A DNA stretch of 45,393 nucleotides from a virus: the IMG/VR virus record IMGVR_UViG_3300036945_000541, positions 1-45,393 of that record; one strand, given 5' to 3'. Both the position numbers and the translations under genes were made by a program. Under the pieces are notes generated by a model, which was not told where the DNA came from, did not search any database, and worked only from the letters and a program-made list of their open reading frames with translations. This document shows positions 15,841 through 22,667 of this stretch, piece by piece. How positions within the stretch are numbered: position 1 is the first letter of the stretch; each line of letters starts with the position of its first letter.

Positions 15841-17564
15841 GCGGGGGAAGATTGAAGGTTGGCGGGCGTGTTGTCAAATTCGCGGAACATGATTTGCGGA
15901 TGCTGGCGGTTTATCCAAACGCGGACGCGTTGGGGTTCCGTCAATGAACCGGTCCGCGCAAGGGCTTCGTCAACGGTTTGGGGGATGGTCAAGCCCGGCC
16001 CCCCGGCTTCAAGCCAAAATTGACGCGCCGAAGCCTTTGCCGCCCCTTCATGTTCAAAGCAAACGTGTTCCGTGAAGCTTCGTATTCCGCAATCGTATGA
16101 AACCCGCATGTTGGGCTTGGCGGACTTGAAAATTGCGGACCGCTTCCCCATGAACGGGACGTGTTTTGAATAGGTCACGCCCGTGACGTGAAACCATTCC
16201 GTCACGGGTTCCTTGGGGGCTTCGTCAACCGGGTTCCCGGCAATCAAGGCGTCTTCCGAAGCTTCACGTTCAAGCTTCACCTTGAAAGGGAATTCCGCCC
16301 CGCATTCGCAACAATGGCGGGCGGAAACATGGTTGAAGGTCATGCAAGTTGCGCAAACCTTCGCGGGAACGTCCCCCTTGGGTCCCTTGCCTTTGGTCTT
16401 CGGTTTCTTCGGGTCATTGATGGGACCCAAGCGGCGCGTATTGCCCGCGAAGTCCAACACAAGACAATTGCGCTTTGGCCCGCTCATAATACAAGAAAGC
16501 CGCCCTTCAATTGTGGAAATGTCAAAGCCGGGAAGCCAAAGCGGGCGCGTTCCGCGTCCCAACATTTGAACCCACAAACCGGGGGACGCCGTGGGACGCA
16601 ATACGGCAATCATATCAATCCCCGGAAAGTCAAAACCAGTTGTGAAGACGCCGTTGTTGACAAGGGCGCGGATTTCCCCGGACTTGAACGCCGCAACCGC
16701 TTCGTCCCTTGCTTCGTCCCCGCTTTTGCTATGAATGGCAACGGCGGAAATCCCCATTTCGGAAAGGGTCAAAGCAACATGTTCCGCGTGTTGAATGCCG
16801 CTTGCGAATACAAGCCAAGATTTGCGGTCCGTTCCATACGCAACCATTTCTTCACACGCGGCGCGGGTGATTGCTTCCTTGTCAACGGCGGCGGCAAGGT
16901 CCTTTGCGTTGAAGTCCCCGGCGGTCATCTTGACGCCGGAAACGTCAAATTCCGCTTTCATCTTTTTGGGGACCAACGGGGCAAGATACCCTTCCGCAAT
17001 CAACTTGTTGAATTCGTCCCGTGAAGTTATATCAAAGCAAATGTCCGAAAAAAGCCCGCCGGGTTCAACAATCATTCCTTGCCCCAACCGGTAAGGCGTG
17101 GCGGTCAACCCGGCAATTTTCAAGAGCGGATTGGAACGCTTCAAGGCGTTGATAAATCTTTGGTATTGGGTTGTTTCCTTTGCGCTTACCGTGTGACATT
17201 CGTCAATCAAGACCAAATCAACCCGCCCGAATAGTTCCGGGCGTTTGGCAACGGAACCAATCCCGCAAAACGTGGCGGCGCGTCCAAGGTCCCGCCGCCG
17301 AAGACCAGCGGAAAAGATACCGGCGGGGGCGGTTGGCCATAGTTCAAGCAACTTTTCAAAGTTTTGCCCAACAAGCTCTTTGACGTGGGTCAATACAAGA
17401 ATCCGCGTCCCCGGATATTGCAACAACGCCCGGCGGATGAATTCGGCAATGACAAGGCTTTTGCCGGTCCCGGTTGGCATGGCAACAACGGGGTTGCCCG
17501 TGTTGTTCATCCAATAATCAAACAAGGCTTGGACCGCCGCCAATTGATACGGACGAAGCTTCAT
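15837..17564 (-). CDS. Superfamily 2 DNA/RNA helicase (DEAH/RAD3-like) with Cys cluster
   Basis: The start at 17564 (MKLRPYQLAAVQALF, a Q-motif-like beginning) is chosen because it makes an ATGA overlap with the nuclease stop; the product has 575 residues. Walker A is MPTGTGKS (29-36), motif II DECH (121-124), motif III TATP (154-157) and motif VI QMLGRGTR (333-340), so both RecA-like lobes are complete. After the helicase core, residues 404-421 hold CATC-x10-CCEC, a probable zinc ribbon, and then a unique domain of about 150 residues. It is coupled to a RecB/Cas4-like nuclease upstream and a Cys-rich protein downstream, suggesting a helicase-nuclease unit for replication or recombination. 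Confidence 0.92.
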   Translation of the reverse strand: MKLRPYQLAAVQALFDYWMNNTGNPVVAMPTGTGKSLVIAEFIRRALLQYPGTRILVLTHVKELVGQNFEKLLELWPTAPAGIFSAGLRRRDLGRAATFCGIGSVAKRPELFGRVDLVLIDECHTVSAKETTQYQRFINALKRSNPLLKIAGLTATPYRLGQGMIVEPGGLFSDICFDITSRDEFNKLIAEGYLAPLVPKKMKAEFDVSGVKMTAGDFNAKDLAAAVDKEAITRAACEEMVAYGTDRKSWLVFASGIQHAEHVALTLSEMGISAVAIHSKSGDEARDEAVAAFKSGEIRALVNNGVFTTGFDFPGIDMIAVLRPTASPGLWVQMLGRGTRPLWLPGFDISTIEGRLSCIMSGPKRNCLVLDFAGNTRRLGPINDPKKPKTKGKGPKGDVPAKVCATCMTFNHVSARHCCECGAEFPFKVKLEREASEDALIAGNPVDEAPKEPVTEWFHVTGVTYSKHVPFMGKRSAIFKSAKPNMRVSYDCGIRSFTEHVCFEHEGAAKASARQFWLEAGGPGLTIPQTVDEALARTGSLTEPQRVRVWINRQHPQIMFREFDNTPANLQSSPA

Positions 17565-18424
17565 GACTTGAACCCCGCTTTCAATCCGTAAGCTTGGCAA
17601 CCGGCTTGTTGGGCTTCCTTCGTCAATTCAACGTTGAACTTCCCACAACGCCACTTGCCGCCGTCTTCCATGCGGGAAAACTGGCAAGTCCGGCAATTCA
17701 TTTCCGGCATTGCGCCCGAATGGCAAACTTCCTTGAACGTGCAAAAGCGGCAAGCAAAGGCAATCATGCGGGGACTTGTGGCAATCCTTGGCGGCGGGGT
17801 TTCACTGGCAAGAATCATTCCGGCCCGGTCAAACAACCGTTGCCCTTCGGACGGGTTGGTTTGAATCAATTCCGGGAAAATGTCATCATCATTCTTGTTT
17901 ATCCCAAGATATATTGTCCAAGGGAAACCCATTCGCCAAGCGTATATTTGGCATTGCGCGAAATGTTCCGGCTTATGGGAACAAAGCCCTTCCTTGACCA
18001 GACTTGAAAAGCTCTTGTCATTGTGGGTTTTGAATTCGCAAAGAAAGGGCGTGTTGGGTGGAAGGTCCGGGGACCCCAACCCCACGCCGTCAAGGCTTCC
18101 GCCGAAGTGACCGCCCCAACCGGAAATGCGATATTGGGGAAATGTCCCGTCCGCTTGGCGGGGCTTGCTTTCGTCATTGGTCCAAACTTGAATCTTTGCC
18201 GCCCGCAACCATTCCGCGAAACGTTCCTCTTCCTTGTGTCCCCGGTCAAAAAGCCGCAACATGCGCCCTTCAAAAAGTTCCTTCATTGTCCACCGGAAGG
18301 AATACCAAATTTCACGGGCGCATTGCCGCCCAAGAATGGACGCGCCAAGGTGGGACCTATGTTCCCGGTCTTGCGCCAATTCAAGGGCGGCGTTGATTGC
18401 GTCAAGAGTCTTTTGGGCTTTCAT
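17561..18424 (-). CDS. PD-(D/E)XK exonuclease, RecB/Cas4-like
   Basis: The start at 18424 gives 287 residues; the longer frame is the antisense or frame-shifted shadow of a small gene. Active-site elements are D112 in GSLDGVG, E130 and K132 in CEFKTH, and the QxxxY helix AQCQIYAW (Q159/Y161 region), the order of the RecB-type nuclease fold. C35 near the N-terminus and a C-terminal set of cysteines (CRFCTFKEVC, NCRTCQF, WRCGKF) suggest a Cas4/AddB-like metal or Fe-S cluster plus a further zinc site. It is joined to the helicase by ATGA and probably resects DNA ends for recombination-dependent replication. Confidence 0.85.
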   Translation of the reverse strand: MKAQKTLDAINAALELAQDREHRSHLGASILGRQCAREIWYSFRWTMKELFEGRMLRLFDRGHKEEERFAEWLRAAKIQVWTNDESKPRQADGTFPQYRISGWGGHFGGSLDGVGLGSPDLPPNTPFLCEFKTHNDKSFSSLVKEGLCSHKPEHFAQCQIYAWRMGFPWTIYLGINKNDDDIFPELIQTNPSEGQRLFDRAGMILASETPPPRIATSPRMIAFACRFCTFKEVCHSGAMPEMNCRTCQFSRMEDGGKWRCGKFNVELTKEAQQAGCQAYGLKAGFKS

Positions 18425-18581
18425 TCGGTTGGTCCATGAAGGGGAGCAATTCTTGGGTGAAGGCGTCCAACTGGTCTTTGGCTTTGCCCAAGGCTTCGGT
18501 TGATACTTCAAGGGCGCGGGTTGCTATTGCTATGGTCAAACGCAAGCGGTCAAGCTTGCCGGTCAATTCTTTGTTGTTCAT
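18402..18581 (-). CDS. Small helical protein (59 aa)
   Basis: A 59-residue frame begins MNNKELTGKLDRLRLTIAIA. Its ATG overlaps the stop of the 87-residue gene (ATGA) and its end overlaps the nuclease start by 23 bases. The sequence is a single long amphipathic helix with heptad-like leucines (LDRLRLTIAIATRALEVSTE). It is probably a coiled-coil adaptor. A TATATC-containing sequence lies about 20 nt upstream of its start, inside the preceding gene. Confidence 0.55.
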   Translation of the reverse strand: MNNKELTGKLDRLRLTIAIATRALEVSTEALGKAKDQLDAFTQELLPFMDQPNESPKDS

Positions 18582-18841
18582 TGAAATCGTAATTGTTGAA
18601 TGATATATGTTTTTGCGTCAACCATTGCCCAACCGGGAAGTTCCGGTTGCGGCAAGGTGTTTTTATGGAATAGGTCCGGGAATGTCCATTCCCCTTGAAG
18701 GTCCCAAGGGCAAGTTTCTTTTGCCCGCTGGTAAACCCGGAAACGGACAACGGTCAAAGTCATGGTTTCCCCGTGGAATTTGAAACGAAATTCTTGCAAT
18801 TCGTTTTCATGATTCGGGGAACCCACAACTTCAAAGTTCAT
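18578..18841 (-). CDS. Protein of unknown function (87 aa)
   Basis: The start at 18841 (MNFEVVGSPNHENELQEF) makes an ATGA overlap with the 64-residue gene upstream; the end overlaps the next start in the same way. The product is beta-rich in the first half (FRFKFHGETMTLTVVRFRVY), with tryptophans later (WDLQGEWTFPDLF, PGWAMVDAKTY). No family recognised. Tight coupling in a run of four small genes between the MazG-like protein and the nuclease suggests co-translation. Confidence 0.6.
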   Translation of the reverse strand: MNFEVVGSPNHENELQEFRFKFHGETMTLTVVRFRVYQRAKETCPWDLQGEWTFPDLFHKNTLPQPELPGWAMVDAKTYIIQQLRFQ

Positions 18842-19032
18842 TTGCGGGCTTGTTGGGCTTTGCGATTGGTCCGGGCTTTCCGGCAATACTTGTTGAACGC
18901 CGCGAAGGCTTGCCGGATGTTGTCCGGCGTCAAGTTCCCCCCTTGCGGGTGGGTTGTTGAATAAACCTTTGCGAATTCGTCAACGGATAGGTCCGGGCGG
19001 CTTGTGGCAAGTTGGGAAATGATTGATTTCAT
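18838..19032 (-). CDS. Small basic protein (64 aa)
   Basis: The product has 64 residues with ATGA overlaps at both ends. It begins MKSIISQLATSRPDLSVDEF and has a helical pattern resembling a small HTH-type fold (DEFAKVYSTTHPQGGNLTPDNIRQAF), then a very basic C-terminus (RKARTNRKAQQARK). It may bind nucleic acid; no family is assigned. Confidence 0.55.
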   Translation of the reverse strand: MKSIISQLATSRPDLSVDEFAKVYSTTHPQGGNLTPDNIRQAFAAFNKYCRKARTNRKAQQARK

Positions 19033-19313
19033 TCTTCGGGGGGGTTGGTCATGGCTTCAACAACCGCTTGCGGAATCCCCGGCGTGTACGCGCAAAGGAC
19101 AACGGGCGGTTGGGTCACGCCGCCCGCCAACACGGCAAGGAATATCTTTCCCGTTGATTTCACGGTTTCCAATTCGTCCGGGTCAAGTTCCCAAACGGAA
19201 CCAGTGAAGACGCCGGGAACCCGGACAATGGGAAGGTTGCCGCAAGATTCCTCTTGCCCTTTTGGGGCGGTCAAAACCGTGTTGCATTCAACGAAGCCGG
19301 TGGGGGTTGCCAT
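19029..19313 (-). CDS. Protein of unknown function (94 aa)
   Basis: The product has 94 residues. It ends in an ATGA overlap with the 64-residue gene and starts 4 bases after the MazG-like stop. Two cysteines lie in the N-terminal third; a hydrophobic stretch GKIFLAVLAGGVTQPPVVLC is too polar and short to call a membrane helix. It lies within a tightly packed operon. No motif or family recognised. Confidence 0.55.
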   Translation of the reverse strand: MATPTGFVECNTVLTAPKGQEESCGNLPIVRVPGVFTGSVWELDPDELETVKSTGKIFLAVLAGGVTQPPVVLCAYTPGIPQAVVEAMTNPPEE

Positions 19314-19316
19314 AGG

Positions 19317-19991
19317 TCAAAATGCCTTTCCGTTAGTTGCCCGCCGGGCTTCCGGTTTATGGTCCGCCCGGTGTTGGTTGAAAACCAGTTTGTCAACCAT
19401 TGCCCCGCCAAGGTCCAAGCCCAACGCGCCGCCAAGGTCAAAAATCCGAATCACGGCGTCCACAAGTTCAACTTCCAACATGGACCGTTGCGGAAGTTTA
19501 TCGTCCGCCAAATTCTTGCGGAAGCCTTCGGTTGCTTCGGCAATTTCCGTGACAATCAACAAGAGCTTTTCCGGGACGTTCACCGGGGCGCGTTGGCCGG
19601 TCTTCAAGTCCGAATGCCAACCGGCGGCAACCGCCAAGCCATGACAAAGGAAGACCGCTTGATTGATGTTTTCCGCAACCGCTTCCCGGAAGTCCGGGTT
19701 GTCCAAGATTGAAACCGGCATTTCCGGCAAGTCTTCGGGTTCAAGTTCCGGGGCTTCGGTCCGGTAAGTGAAAGACTCATTGAAACGCGGGGAAAGGGCG
19801 CGTTGCCAACCGGCGGTTGCTTCGTTGAAAAGTTCCGGGCGCAACCGTTCTTTCAAGATTGTTGCAAGGTGGGTCTTTGCGCTTTCGGGGTCCGTCAAAA
19901 CGGCGGCTTCCTCATGAGTCAAAAGGCGGAAGCCTTCCGGCCCCCCGTATTCGTTGGGCGTGAAGGCTTGGGGATTGTGTTTGTTTTGCAT
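19317..19991 (-). CDS. MazG-like nucleotide pyrophosphohydrolase
   Basis: The product has 224 residues. The C-terminal 90 residues carry the MazG metal-binding pattern: ExxE at E149/E152 in TEIAEATEG, ExxD at E175/D178 in VELVDAVIRI, and a closing NQHRADHK (205-212). The N-terminal 130 residues are unrecognised and may be a phage-specific regulatory domain. Such enzymes hydrolyse (d)NTPs or signalling nucleotides such as (p)ppGpp and can keep host metabolism active or clean the dNTP pool. The start ATG directly follows CTTTTCTTATATC, downstream of a terminator. Confidence 0.8.
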   Translation of the reverse strand: MQNKHNPQAFTPNEYGGPEGFRLLTHEEAAVLTDPESAKTHLATILKERLRPELFNEATAGWQRALSPRFNESFTYRTEAPELEPEDLPEMPVSILDNPDFREAVAENINQAVFLCHGLAVAAGWHSDLKTGQRAPVNVPEKLLLIVTEIAEATEGFRKNLADDKLPQRSMLEVELVDAVIRIFDLGGALGLDLGGAMVDKLVFNQHRADHKPEARRATNGKAF

Positions 19992-20049
19992 GATATAAGA
20001 AAAGAAAGGGGCGGGCGTGTTTCAATATCCAAATGATTCACGCCTGCCC
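19992..20049 (-). terminator. Terminator before the MazG-like gene
   Basis: GGGCGGGCGTG (20009-20019) pairs with CACGCCTGCCC (20039-20049), 11 bp with one G-T wobble. On the minus strand it is followed by CTTTCTTTTCTTATATC and the MazG-like ATG. It should end the DUF669-like transcript. Confidence 0.65.
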
Positions 20050-20058
20050 GGTTTGTTG

Positions 20059-20074
20059 GTTTCCTAGTTGTGGG
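20059..20074. repeat. 16-bp inverted repeat, left copy
   Basis: GTTTCCTAGTTGTGGG here is exactly complementary to 21090-21105. The two copies flank the DUF669-like gene. CTAG is scarce in this genome, so the shared CTAG core is notable. Confidence 0.9.
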
Positions 20075-20076
20075 GA

Positions 20077-21036
20077 TTATTGACCGGCGGCTTGCGCCCA
20101 AGGTGGGGTTGGGACGCCCCCGGCTTCGGGGACGGCGGGGATTGCCGGGGCGGTTGGAATGGCCGGGGCGGCGGGAATGGCGGGCGCAACCGGGGCGGCG
20201 GGGACCGCCACGCTTGCCCGAAGGTCCGCTTCACTCATGACTTGACCGGTTGCCGTGTAAAAGAAACCGGGGCTTTGCGGGTGGGGCATCCAACCGGCGG
20301 GCGGGAAGACCGCCACGGGGGCGGCAACGGGGGCCGGTGGGACGCTTGGGGCGGCGGGGACAACCGGGGCCGGGGGCGCAACGGGGGGCGCAACGGGGAC
20401 CGGTGGGGCAACCGGAACAACCGGGGCAAACCGCGCCCGAAGGTCCGCTTCAAGCAACGCTTCAACGCCGTTGTGAAAATATCCGGGGCTTGTTGGGTGG
20501 GGCATCCAACCAGCGGGCGGAAAGTCAACAACCGGGGCCGGGGCGGCAACTGGTCCGGCGGCAAACGGGGCGGGACCAGCGGGGAACGCGGGACCAGCGG
20601 GCAAGCCCGGCGTTGCGCCTTCCATTGGCTTATATGCCTTCGGTTCATTGGCGGCGTCGTACCCGCCTTCCTTGTCTTCCGGTTTGACCTTCACCTTCAC
20701 TTGCAAAAGCTTGCCAATGAATTGTTTCGTGTCCGTAACATGGATGACGTTGACGGCGTGGCAAAGGGCGGACAATTCCTTTTGCCCGATTTCTTGGGCT
20801 TGGGCGTTGGCGTTCTTGTTGTTGATGGAACCGAAGAACTTGCGCCCTTTGAAGTCCCCGGAAATCACGGTGAATTCAACCTTCACGCGGGTTCCGCCAT
20901 TACGTCCCTTCACGGGGACAACTTCGCAATCCGTAATTTCGGACGGATACCAACCCGGCGGGATTGGGTCCGAAAGGGTTGCGGGGGCAACTTGGCTTGC
21001 GTCAAAGGCAAGACCGGTCATTTTTTCTTGTGACAT
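20077..21036 (-). CDS. DUF669-like recombination-associated protein with Pro/Ala repeats
   Basis: The start at 21036 (MSQEKMTGLAFDASQ) follows TTATATC directly; the product has 319 residues. Residues 20-140 (PIPPGWYPSEITDCEVV, then RVKVEFTVISGDFKGRKFF) match the pattern of DUF669 phage proteins. These lie next to Sak4/RecA-like ATPases and are thought to act with single-stranded DNA. The rest is Pro/Ala low complexity interrupted by two copies of a domain of about 30 residues, FPPAGWMPHP-x-SPG followed by EADLRA. The same PPxGWxxHPxxP motif occurs in the protein two genes upstream. Its ends lie beside a perfect 16-bp inverted repeat. Confidence 0.7.
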   Translation of the reverse strand: MSQEKMTGLAFDASQVAPATLSDPIPPGWYPSEITDCEVVPVKGRNGGTRVKVEFTVISGDFKGRKFFGSINNKNANAQAQEIGQKELSALCHAVNVIHVTDTKQFIGKLLQVKVKVKPEDKEGGYDAANEPKAYKPMEGATPGLPAGPAFPAGPAPFAAGPVAAPAPVVDFPPAGWMPHPTSPGYFHNGVEALLEADLRARFAPVVPVAPPVPVAPPVAPPAPVVPAAPSVPPAPVAAPVAVFPPAGWMPHPQSPGFFYTATGQVMSEADLRASVAVPAAPVAPAIPAAPAIPTAPAIPAVPEAGGVPTPPWAQAAGQ

Positions 21037-21089
21037 GATATAACTTTTTTGGTTTGTTTGTTTGTTTCGTTGTTGTTTGTTCAACCGTT

Positions 21090-21105
21090 CCCACAACTAG
21101 GAAAC
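21090..21105. repeat. 16-bp inverted repeat, right copy
   Basis: CCCACAACTAGGAAAC, the exact reverse complement of 20059-20074. On the minus strand it contains the TAG stop of the Sak4-like gene. Confidence 0.9.
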
Positions 21106-21819
21106 GGCGGAAATTTTGTTGAAGACGTGGGACCAGTTGGGGAATTCCCCGCGTGGGTCCAACGCGCCGCTTCGGTCTTTGGCGAAATTCTTATGGTCCG
21201 AAACGGTCCGAAAATAGCGGTTCACGCCGCCGGTTCCGTTGTCCGAAAGGACCATTTGAAAGATTTCATCAAATTCAAAGGGAAAGTGGAAGTCAAGCAA
21301 TTGGCCGGGGAAGCTTCCCGAATAAAGACCGCTTGCGGTTGATATGGCTTGCTTGGCGGTGAAGATTACGTTCACGCCGTCAAGCGTCATGAAAAGCCGG
21401 ATGCAATCAAGCACTTCGTCCGCCATTTGCCCGTAAGCTTTTTGACCGTTGGGGGTTTGGGTCATTTGATATTTCAATTCATATTCCGCAATTTGGGAAA
21501 GTGAATCAAGGGCAAGGGTTTTGAAGGCAAGGGTCCAAGGGTCCTTTCTGATAAACGCGGCATGAATGCCCCGAAGGTCCGCGCAAGATTCAATCTTGGC
21601 AACGGGAATGTCATAAGTGATTCCGGCAACCCCAACGCCAAACATCCTTTCAATGTTGCCCTTCGTAAGTGACAACAAGCCGGGTTCCGCCGCAATGATG
21701 AAAGGCGCGGGCGCGGTTGCAATGCTTGACGTTTTCCCGGTTGCGGAATTGCCATAAATGGCGGCTTTGATTCCTTGGGTTGCCGTTGTGGCGGCGGTTG
21801 TTGAATAAGTGATTGCCAT
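21097..21819 (-). CDS. Sak4-like RecA-fold ATPase (recombination)
   Basis: The start at 21819 (MAITYSTTAATTATQGIKAA) gives 240 residues, the usual size of the family. Walker A is GNSATGKT (23-30) and Walker B is TLALDS (about 101-106). A following KYQMTQTPNGQKAYGQMADE segment and a C-terminal DHKNFAKDRSGALD match phage AAA proteins related to Sak4. They promote strand annealing or recombination with a single-strand-binding partner, here probably the DUF669-like protein downstream. It follows the 183-residue gene with a 4-bp gap. Confidence 0.85.
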   Translation of the reverse strand: MAITYSTTAATTATQGIKAAIYGNSATGKTSSIATAPAPFIIAAEPGLLSLTKGNIERMFGVGVAGITYDIPVAKIESCADLRGIHAAFIRKDPWTLAFKTLALDSLSQIAEYELKYQMTQTPNGQKAYGQMADEVLDCIRLFMTLDGVNVIFTAKQAISTASGLYSGSFPGQLLDFHFPFEFDEIFQMVLSDNGTGGVNRYFRTVSDHKNFAKDRSGALDPRGEFPNWSHVFNKISAVS

Positions 21820-21823
21820 GGGT

Positions 21824-22375
21824 TCAATCTTCCGAAGGTTGGGGAACGATTTCAAAAACTGGTTTTTCGGGCTTTTCAATGATTGCCCCGGCAAAGGTTG
21901 TTTGCGCCTTTTCCGTTAGTTCCCGGAATTCCTTCAACTTCAAGGTTGCCTTCCAATCAACAACCTTGTCTTCCGTTCCCTTGGGGCATTTCAACAACAC
22001 GGCGGGCAAGGCGTCCATATCAACAACGCGTTTGATACCAGTTTTCAACATCACAACGAAGCCGTCCATCGTCTTGCGTTGGGTCCCTTCGGGCTTGGGC
22101 TTGGGGAAAAAGTATTTCGTCAAGACGCCTTCAATTTCCGCAAGGCGGGCATTCGCAAGAATGATATTTGAATCACGTTCCGGGCTTCCAAAAAGTTCTT
22201 CCCGCAATTTGTCCGCTTCAACAATGCGGACCAGAAAGGCGGGGTTTTGCGGGTGAACTTGCCAACCCTTCGGGGGCCAAACGGCGGGGTCCGGGGTTGG
22301 GTCAAGCCAAGCTTCAATTTGGGTCCGCTCTTGAAAAAGAGCTTTGACATGTTCAACGGTTGGTTTTGCGCTCAT
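21824..22375 (-). CDS. Protein of unknown function with GW-HP motif, first gene of recombination operon
   Basis: The product has 183 residues and is the first gene of the minus-strand block. Residues 33-65 read WPPKGWQVHPQNPAFLV and then EADKLREELF, the same motif as the repeats in the DUF669-like protein. This suggests a shared interaction module. The remainder (MDGFVVMLKTGIKRVVDMDA ... VDWKATLKLKEF) is reminiscent of an uncharacterised phage family that accompanies Sak4-type ATPases, but I cannot name it securely. It is divergent from the HTH gene at 22467. Confidence 0.6.
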   Translation of the reverse strand: MSAKPTVEHVKALFQERTQIEAWLDPTPDPAVWPPKGWQVHPQNPAFLVRIVEADKLREELFGSPERDSNIILANARLAEIEGVLTKYFFPKPKPEGTQRKTMDGFVVMLKTGIKRVVDMDALPAVLLKCPKGTEDKVVDWKATLKLKEFRELTEKAQTTFAGAIIEKPEKPVFEIVPQPSED

Positions 22376-22466
22376 TGCCGGGGGTTGGTTGATTTTTCAT
22401 TTGGGGCTTGCGTTGCCGGATTACGTCCCCCTTATTTTCCAGCGTAAGCCAACCCGCAAGCAAAAA
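22376..22466. promoter_or_regulatory. Divergent intergenic control region
   Basis: A 91-bp gap separates the leftward recombination/replication operon from the rightward HTH/primase operon. It contains TTGATTTTTCATTTGGGG (22390-22407) and an AT-rich TTATTTTCC (22431-22439). No exact TTGATATATCAA is present. Two early promoters must lie here or just inside the flanking genes. The adjacent HTH protein is the obvious candidate regulator. Confidence 0.45.
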
Positions 22467-22667
22467 GTGAAAAAAGAAATTCCACCCGGCAACCTTTACC
22501 CCCAAGCCCTTGAAATATCAAGGGCGTGGTCCCTTGAAGAACTTTACGAAAAAACGAAATTGCCGATTTCTTGGCTTCGTAAGTTCCGGCAAGGCGCAAT
22601 CCCAACCCCTTCCGTTCAACGCGTTGAATTGATTATTGTTTCCTTTACGCCCGAAGCCAAACCATGA
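22467..22667 (+). CDS. Small HTH DNA-binding protein (Cro-like), 66 aa
   Basis: The GTG at 22467 (VKKEIPPGNLYPQALEIS) is preferred because an earlier ATG (22344) would run antisense into the divergent gene. The core SLEELYEKTKLPISWLRKFR followed by GAIPTPSVQRVELI has the spacing of a Cro/CI or XRE-type helix-turn-helix (helix, sharp turn, recognition helix, then Gly and Pro-Ser-Val). At 66 residues it could be a transcription switch for the divergent promoters. It is joined to the primase-helicase by ATGA. Confidence 0.65.
   Translation: MKKEIPPGNLYPQALEISRAWSLEELYEKTKLPISWLRKFRQGAIPTPSVQRVELIIVSFTPEAKP

Noticed and set aside
16188-17024. Plus-strand 278-codon frame
   Set aside because: Antisense to the SF2 helicase, whose motifs are complete.
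17561-18424. Cas4 adaptation gene
   Set aside because: The fold is RecB/Cas4-like, but the context is a phage recombination operon with a coupled helicase and no CRISPR array, so a resection nuclease is the simpler call.
20068-21033. Plus-strand 321-codon frame
   Set aside because: A Gly/Arg/Trp-rich mirror of the Pro/Ala repeats of the DUF669-like gene; no start signal, and the minus-strand gene is supported by family pattern and operon position.
22467-22667. Evidence for lysogeny (repressor)
   Set aside because: A single small HTH protein without integrase, excisionase or attachment site does not support a temperate lifestyle; it may regulate lytic promoters.
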